Of a stretch of 64,000 bases of DNA, positions 59,776-64,000 are shown piece by piece (the first letter of the stretch is position 1; the number at the start of each line of letters is the position of its first letter). Position numbers and translations under genes: made by a program. The notes under the pieces were generated by a model, which had not been told where the DNA came from, searched no databases, and saw nothing but the letters and a program-made list of their open reading frames with translations. The stretch comes from Lysobacter concretionis Ko07 = DSM 16239 (GTDB lineage Bacteria > Pseudomonadota > Gammaproteobacteria > Xanthomonadales > Xanthomonadaceae). The stretch is taken from contig NZ_AVPS01000003.1 of assembly GCF_000768345.1 (NCBI RefSeq), positions 62,001-126,000 of the forward strand, given 5' to 3'.

Positions 59776-59862
59776 TGGTGCCCGGGAGAGGACTCGAACC
59801 TCCACGGAGTTGCCCCCGCTAGCACCTGAAGCTAGTGCGTCTACCAATTCCGCCACCCGGGC
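59776..59862 (-). tRNA. tRNA-Leu (CAG)
   Basis: 87-nt class II tRNA with encoded CCA. Acceptor GCCCGGG/CCCGGGC, D-arm with GGCGGAATTGGTAGACGC, anticodon stem CTAGC/GCTAG around TTCAGGT (CAG), a long variable arm, and T-arm GGTTCGAGTCC. Reads CUG, the main leucine codon of this GC-rich genome. Confidence 0.97.
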
Positions 59863-59902
59863 AAACCGCAAAACCGTTGTGTTCTGGCTGTGCGGGCCGC
59901 GT

Positions 59903-59931
59903 ATGTTGCGTTGCCGCGAACAGGTTGTCAA
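59903..59931 (-). promoter_or_regulatory. sigma70-type promoter of tRNA-Leu
   Basis: On the minus strand a consensus TTGACA (59931-59926), 17-base spacer and CAACAT (59908-59903), about 40 bases before the tRNA 5' end. Confidence 0.55.
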
Positions 59932-60069
59932 CGCCTTGCGAAATATTTCTTCGGAAGTGGGACAATGTCGCCTCGACGGGCCCGGGGTGCGCTTCCTGGA
60001 CTTGCCGGTTGAACCGCCAGTTGATGCGCACCCGATTCAGAGCTAACTTCAACCCACCACAGAAATTCC

Positions 60070-60101
60070 GCGGGCGACGCGCATTTTGATGCGTCGCCCG
60101 C
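60070..60101 (+). promoter_or_regulatory. Hairpin in the rnk leader
   Basis: A perfect 11-base stem (GCGGGCGACGC with GCGTCGCCCGC) and 10-base loop end 10 bases before the GGAG of rnk. The following ATTGCTTTT is too T-poor for a certain terminator; it may be an attenuator, a processing site or the end of a transcript from further upstream. The 59932-60069 stretch holds no gene. Confidence 0.55.
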
Positions 60102-60123
60102 ATTGCTTTTGGAGCCATGAAGC

Positions 60124-60540
60124 ATGAACGCTACCGCCACCCCGCCGCTGTTGGTGTCCCGTCTGGACTGCGAGCGTCTGGAGTCGCTGCTTGAGCAGCC
60201 TCTGGCCCAGGGTCTCAATACCGACGCCCTGCGTCGCGAGCTCGACCGCGCCGAATTGCTGGAGCCGGCCGAGATGCCGGACGACGTGATCACGATGAAC
60301 TCCACCGCCCGCTTCCGCGACGTCAACAGCGGTGGCGAGCGCGAACTGACGCTGGTCTACCCAAAGGATGCCGATGGCAGCCCGGAGAAGGTGTCGATCC
60401 TCGCCCCGGTCGGCAGCGCGCTGCTGGGCCTGCACGTCGGTGCGGTGATCGAATGGCCGGTGCCCGGTGGCCGCACGATCAAGCTGGAAGTGCTGTCCAT
60501 CCGCTACCAGCCGGAGGCATCCGGCGAGCTGCACCGCTGA
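60124..60540 (+). CDS. rnk: Regulator of nucleoside diphosphate kinase (Rnk, GreA-like)
   Basis: 138 residues from the ATG at 60124, with GGAG nine bases upstream. GreA/GreB C-terminal-like FKBP fold: VITMNSTARFRDVNSGGERE, LTLVYPKDADGS, ILAPVGSALLGLHVGAVIEW; a short N-terminal coiled coil (RLDCERLESLLEQ) lacks the catalytic acidic tip of Gre factors. Binds RNA polymerase in the secondary channel region and affects nucleotide pools in relatives. Confidence 0.92.
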   Translation: MNATATPPLLVSRLDCERLESLLEQPLAQGLNTDALRRELDRAELLEPAEMPDDVITMNSTARFRDVNSGGERELTLVYPKDADGSPEKVSILAPVGSALLGLHVGAVIEWPVPGGRTIKLEVLSIRYQPEASGELHR

Positions 60541-60722
60541 GTCGCACCCGCACAGGTGATCGTCCGGTTCCGCGCGGCCACCGCTGGTAACACACCCCCA
60601 AGGCCGGAGGCGTCGCAAGCGCCTTCGGCCTTGTGTTTTCCGGCCGTCGCGTCCGCCCAGGCCACCGCCCGCCGGTAGAATTGCCATCCCCCTGCGTTCC
60701 GCTTACGAGATCCACTGCGCCC

Positions 60723-62966
60723 ATGACCGATTCCGTACGGCCCCACTTCCACGGTTACGAACAGATTCCGCTGCGCGAATACGCCGAGCGCGCCTACCTC
60801 GACTATTCGATGTACGTGGTGCTGGACCGCGCGCTGCCATTCCTCGGCGACGGCCTCAAGCCGGTGCAGCGGCGGATCATCTATTCGATGAGCGAGTTGG
60901 GCCTGAATGCCGGGGCGAAGCCGAAGAAATCCGCGCGCACCATCGGCGACGTGATCGGCAAATACCACCCGCACGGCGACAGCGCCTGCTACGAGGCGAT
61001 GGTGCTGATGGCGCAGCCGTTCTCGTACCGCTATCCGCTGGTCGAGGGCCAGGGCAACTTCGGCTCCAGCGACGACCCCAAGTCGTTCGCGGCGATGCGC
61101 TACACCGAGTCCAAGCTGACCCCGATCGCCGAGGTGCTGCTGGGCGAGCTGACCCAGGGCACGGCCGACTGGGTCCCCAACTTCGACGGCACCTTGGAAG
61201 AGCCGTCCTGGATGCCGGCACGACTGCCGCACCTGCTGCTCAACGGCACCACCGGCATCGCCGTCGGCATGGCCACCGACGTGCCGCCGCACAACCTCAA
61301 TGAAGTGGTCAGCGCCTGCATCCGCCTGCTGGACGACCCCGATGCCACCACCGCCGACCTGTGCGAGCACGTGCTCGGCCCGGACTACCCGACCACCGCC
61401 GAGATCATCACGCCGCGCGCCGACCTGCTGCAGATGTACGAGACCGGCCTGGGCAGCGTGCGCGCGCGCGCCGTGTACGAGAAGGACGGCCCCAACATCG
61501 TCATCACCGGCCTGCCCCACCAGGCGTCGCCGAGCAAGATCATCGAGCAGATCGCGACCCAGATGCGGGCCAAGAAGCTGCCGTGGCTGGAGGACATCCG
61601 CGACGAGTCCGACCACGCCAACCCGACCCGGATCGTGCTGATCCCGCGCAGCAACCGGGTCGATGTCGACCAGCTGATGGGTCATCTGTTCGCCACCACC
61701 GACCTGGAGAAAAGCTTCCGGGTCAACATCAACGTGATCGGTCTGGACGGCCGCCCGCAGGTCAAGGGACTCAAGGCGTTCCTGGCCGAATGGCTGACGT
61801 TCCGCACCGACACCGTGACCCGCCGGCTCAACCACCGGCTGGCGAAGGTCGAGCAGCGGCTGCACCTGCTGGAAGGCTTGCTGGTCGCGTTCCTCAACCT
61901 GGACGAGGTGATCCGCATCATCCGCAGCGAGGACGAGCCCAAGCCCGTCCTGATGCAGCGCTTCGCGCTCAGCGAGGAGCAGACCGACTACATCCTGGAA
62001 ACCCGCCTGCGCCAGCTGGCGCGGCTGGAGGAGATGAAGATCCGCGGCGAGCAGGACGAACTGGCGAAAGAGCGTGACCGGCTGGTCGCGATCCTCGCCA
62101 GCAAGGGCAAGCTGAAGAAGCTGGTCAAGGACGAGCTGCTGGCCGATGCGAAGAAATTCGGCGACGCCCGGCGCTCGCCGCTGGTCGCCCGCGGTGCGGC
62201 GCAGGCGCTGTCGGAAACCGATCTGGCGCCGAGCGAGCCGATGACCGTCGTGCTCAGCGAGATGGGCTGGGTGCGCGCGGCGAAGGGCCATGACGTCGAC
62301 GCGGCCGCGATGAACTACCGCGAAGGCGACGAGCTGCTGGTGGCGACCCGCACGCGCAGCAACCAGCAGGTCGCGTTCCTGGATTCCACCGGCCGCAGCT
62401 ATTCGACCGTGGTCCACAGCCTGCCCTCGGCACGCGGCAACGGCGAACCGCTGACCGTGCGCTTCTCGCCCGCTCCGAAGACCTCGTTCCAGGCGATCGC
62501 CAGCGGCGACAACGACCAGCGCTTCGTGCTCGCCAGCTCGCACGGCTACGGTTTCGTGACCCGCTTCGAGAACCTCACCAGCCGCAACAAGGCCGGCAAG
62601 GCGATGCTGTCGCTGACGCCGAACGCCCACGTGCTGCAGCCTGCGGCCGTGAGCGACGTCGCGCAGGACCGGGTGGTCGTGGCGACCAGCGCCGGCCACC
62701 TGCTGGCCTTCCCGGTGTCGGAATTGCCGGAACTCGACAAGGGCAAGGGCAACAAGCTGATCGACATTCCCCGCGCCAAACTGGGCACCGAGCACGTGGT
62801 CGCGGTGGCCGTGGTCGCTCCCGGCGCATCGCTCAGCGTGAAGTCCGGCGCCCGCACGATGACGGTGACCTGGAAGGACCTGGAGGCGTATCTGGGCGGG
62901 CGCGCGACGCGCGGCGGGTTGTTGCCGCGCGGGTGGCAGAAAGTGGAAGGGCTGTCAGTCGAATAA
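60723..62966 (+). CDS. parC: DNA topoisomerase IV subunit A
   Basis: 747 residues from the ATG at 60723. Quinolone-resistance region [17 protein letters not shown] carries Ser (wild-type-like) at the position of E. coli Ser80 and Glu four residues on. The active-site Tyr is in [12 protein letters not shown]-terminal beta-pinwheel repeats follow ([20 protein letters not shown]). Decatenates daughter chromosomes with ParE, whose gene is not in the window. Confidence 0.97.
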   Translation: MTDSVRPHFHGYEQIPLREYAERAYLDYSMYVVLDRALPFLGDGLKPVQRRIIYSMSELGLNAGAKPKKSARTIGDVIGKYHPHGDSACYEAMVLMAQPFSYRYPLVEGQGNFGSSDDPKSFAAMRYTESKLTPIAEVLLGELTQGTADWVPNFDGTLEEPSWMPARLPHLLLNGTTGIAVGMATDVPPHNLNEVVSACIRLLDDPDATTADLCEHVLGPDYPTTAEIITPRADLLQMYETGLGSVRARAVYEKDGPNIVITGLPHQASPSKIIEQIATQMRAKKLPWLEDIRDESDHANPTRIVLIPRSNRVDVDQLMGHLFATTDLEKSFRVNINVIGLDGRPQVKGLKAFLAEWLTFRTDTVTRRLNHRLAKVEQRLHLLEGLLVAFLNLDEVIRIIRSEDEPKPVLMQRFALSEEQTDYILETRLRQLARLEEMKIRGEQDELAKERDRLVAILASKGKLKKLVKDELLADAKKFGDARRSPLVARGAAQALSETDLAPSEPMTVVLSEMGWVRAAKGHDVDAAAMNYREGDELLVATRTRSNQQVAFLDSTGRSYSTVVHSLPSARGNGEPLTVRFSPAPKTSFQAIASGDNDQRFVLASSHGYGFVTRFENLTSRNKAGKAMLSLTPNAHVLQPAAVSDVAQDRVVVATSAGHLLAFPVSELPELDKGKGNKLIDIPRAKLGTEHVVAVAVVAPGASLSVKSGARTMTVTWKDLEAYLGGRATRGGLLPRGWQKVEGLSVE

Positions 62967-63030
62967 GTCGCAAGCAAGTTACATCGCGCGCGGCGGCGCG
63001 TTGGGAAACCGTCGCAAGCGGATTACATCG
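62967..63030 (+). repeat. Two 20-bp direct repeats before tpm
   Basis: GTCGCAAGCAAGTTACATCG (62967-62986) and GTCGCAAGCGGATTACATCG (63011-63030) agree at 17 of 20 positions with a 44-base period, close to four helical turns, just upstream of tpm. Could be an operator or a chance duplication. Confidence 0.6.
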
Positions 63031-63050
63031 AGGCGCAACGGAGAATCCTG

Positions 63051-63707
63051 ATGGAACCCGAATTCTGGCAACAGCGTTGGCGCGAAGGCCGCATCGGCTT
63101 TCATCAGGACCGCGAGACGCCGCTGATGCTGAAGCACTGGTCCGCCCTGCAGGCGCCTCCGGGCAGCCGGGTGTTCGTGCCCTTGGCCGGCAAGAGTCTC
63201 GACATGGCGTGGTTCGCCGCACAGGGCCACCGCGTCCTCGGGGCCGAGTTGTCGGCGACGGCGATCGGTCAGTTCTTCGCCGAACACGCGCTGGAGCCGC
63301 ACATCAGTGAATCGGCCATCGGCCGGCATTACCACGCCGGCGGTATCGAGATCATCCAGGGCGACGTGTTTGCGCTGGACACCGCGACCCTGTCCGACTG
63401 CAACATCGTGTACGACCGCGCCGCGCTGATCGCGCTGCCGCCACCCATGCGCCGGCGCTATGCCCGCGAGGTGTACGCGAAACTGCCGGCCGGCTGCCGG
63501 GGTTTGCTGATCACCCTGGAATACCCGCAGGACGAGAAAGCCGGCCCGCCGTTCTCGGTGGAAGAAAGCGAAGTCCGCGAGCTGTTCGAGCCGCTCTGGC
63601 ACGTCGACGTCCTGGAACGCCGCGACATCCTCGCCCAGCAGCCGGCCTTCATCGCCGAGGGAGTCACCGCCTTGCAGACCGTGGTGTACGGTTTACGCCG
63701 GCAATAA
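63051..63707 (+). CDS. tpm: Thiopurine S-methyltransferase
   Basis: 218 residues. MEPEFWQQRWREGRIGFHQD, VFVPLAGKSLDMAWFAAQGH (SAM-binding) and LEYPQDEKAGPPFSVEESEV are diagnostic of the bacterial TPMT family, which also methylates selenium and tellurium compounds. GGAG lies eight bases before the ATG. Confidence 0.96.
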   Translation: MEPEFWQQRWREGRIGFHQDRETPLMLKHWSALQAPPGSRVFVPLAGKSLDMAWFAAQGHRVLGAELSATAIGQFFAEHALEPHISESAIGRHYHAGGIEIIQGDVFALDTATLSDCNIVYDRAALIALPPPMRRRYAREVYAKLPAGCRGLLITLEYPQDEKAGPPFSVEESEVRELFEPLWHVDVLERRDILAQQPAFIAEGVTALQTVVYGLRRQ

Positions 63708-63774
63708 GCCCACATATTGCGGTCAGCGTGCTTCGCCCCCGGAACCTGAACAGCAATGGACGCAGGCCGCCGAG

Positions 63775-63788
63775 TTGATTTATATCAA
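63775..63788 (+). promoter_or_regulatory. FNR/Anr box
   Basis: TTGAT-TTAT-ATCAA is a perfect match to the FNR/Anr palindrome. A -41.5 placement would put the transcript start near 63823, with TACGGT (63811-63816) as a plausible -10. The downstream gene starts at 63862. Confidence 0.8.
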
Positions 63789-63861
63789 CTCTTTCTAATA
63801 TGCGGTGACGTACGGTAACAGTGTGGATCCTGCGGTATGGATCCGATCAAGGAGAAAACAC

Positions 63862-64000
63862 ATGAGCACTGTTCCCATCACCCATACGATCCTGCGTGCC
63901 GAGGGCTTTTCCTGCCCGTCGTGCGTCGAGAAGATCGAGAAACAGGTCGGCCGCATCGACGGCGTTGAGAAGGTGAAGGTCTATTTCGCGTCGGCGCGCA
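63862..64000 (+). CDS. Heavy-metal-associated domain protein, probably the start of a P-type metal ATPase (partial)
   Basis: 46 codons are visible from the ATG at 63862, with AGGAG upstream. RAEGFSCPSCVEKIEKQVGR holds the metal-binding CxxC and RIDGVEKVKVYFASAR continues the ferredoxin-like HMA fold. The gene runs off the right edge, so a small chaperone and a CopA/CadA/ZntA-type ATPase cannot be separated. The Anr box predicts induction at low oxygen. Confidence 0.82.
   Translation, partial: MSTVPITHTILRAEGFSCPSCVEKIEKQVGRIDGVEKVKVYFASAR

Noticed and set aside
63795-63830. Pho box before the HMA-domain gene (GGTAACAGT region)
   Set aside because: Only one weak half-site; no second half at the right spacing, and the Anr palindrome explains the region better.

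Overview
The window is a GC-rich chromosomal segment of a gammaproteobacterium, most likely a xanthomonad (Lysobacter/Luteimonas/Xanthomonas-like). This rests on gene content (OprP-type porin next to two pstS genes, ribF-ileS-lspA-ispH, DUF1289-nudL-sseA), very high GC, GTAG-type REP elements and the protein sequences. It carries about 58 intact protein genes, one frameshifted gene, one gene remnant, two tRNAs, a strong riboswitch candidate and many palindromic repeats. No integrase, transposase, rRNA or CRISPR array is visible.

Layout. 1-936: 5' part of a UDP-sugar dehydrogenase gene. 1253-1328: tRNA-Thr(CGT). 1365-8526: murJ, ribF, ileS, lspA and ispH on the minus strand, with ribF/ileS and ileS/lspA overlapping. 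8673-11172: rpsT (plus, GTG start), then rplU-rpmA-obgE (minus). 11563-18109: uvrA and a coupled thioesterase; a PCu(A)C copper chaperone; a DUF4139 lipoprotein coupled to an isomerase-like crotonase. 18483-23337: DUF1289-nudL-sseA, an FKBP followed by three tandem terminators, then an enoyl-CoA hydratase, a small Cys-rich protein and nth.

23437-32526 is a phosphate-starvation region: OprP-like porin, pstS1, a Yip1-like protein, pstS2, pstC, pstA, pstB and phoU. Pho-box-like sites precede the porin and pstS2, and palindromic repeats fill the gaps around pstB. 32666-35016 is a compact RiPP-metallophore locus: a secreted precursor carrying both EG(K/R)CG motifs and two EF hands, a DUF692 oxygenase (MNIO) and its DUF2063 partner. 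This is the most interesting system here. 35191-38374: RNase T, a guanidine-II riboswitch with a Gdx-type SMR exporter, rlmB and an azurin lipoprotein.

38622-51890 is an accessory stretch: a cupin and PAP2 pair; a three-gene unit (small membrane protein, phospholipase D-like protein, membrane-anchored Mrr-like nuclease); a 3.3-kb segment flanked by about 171-bp direct repeats that holds a frameshifted second Mrr-like gene; an unrecognised protein; an Abi_C/HEPN abortive-infection-type protein; and an MmeI-like single-chain restriction-modification enzyme whose gene contains a palindromic repeat read in frame. 51964-64000: rnr, a lipid A/envelope modification cluster (GT2, LAB_N protein, histidine kinase, response regulator, divergent ArnT-like GT39), tRNA-Leu(CAG), rnk, parC, tpm, and the start of a heavy-metal-associated-domain gene behind a perfect FNR/Anr palindrome.
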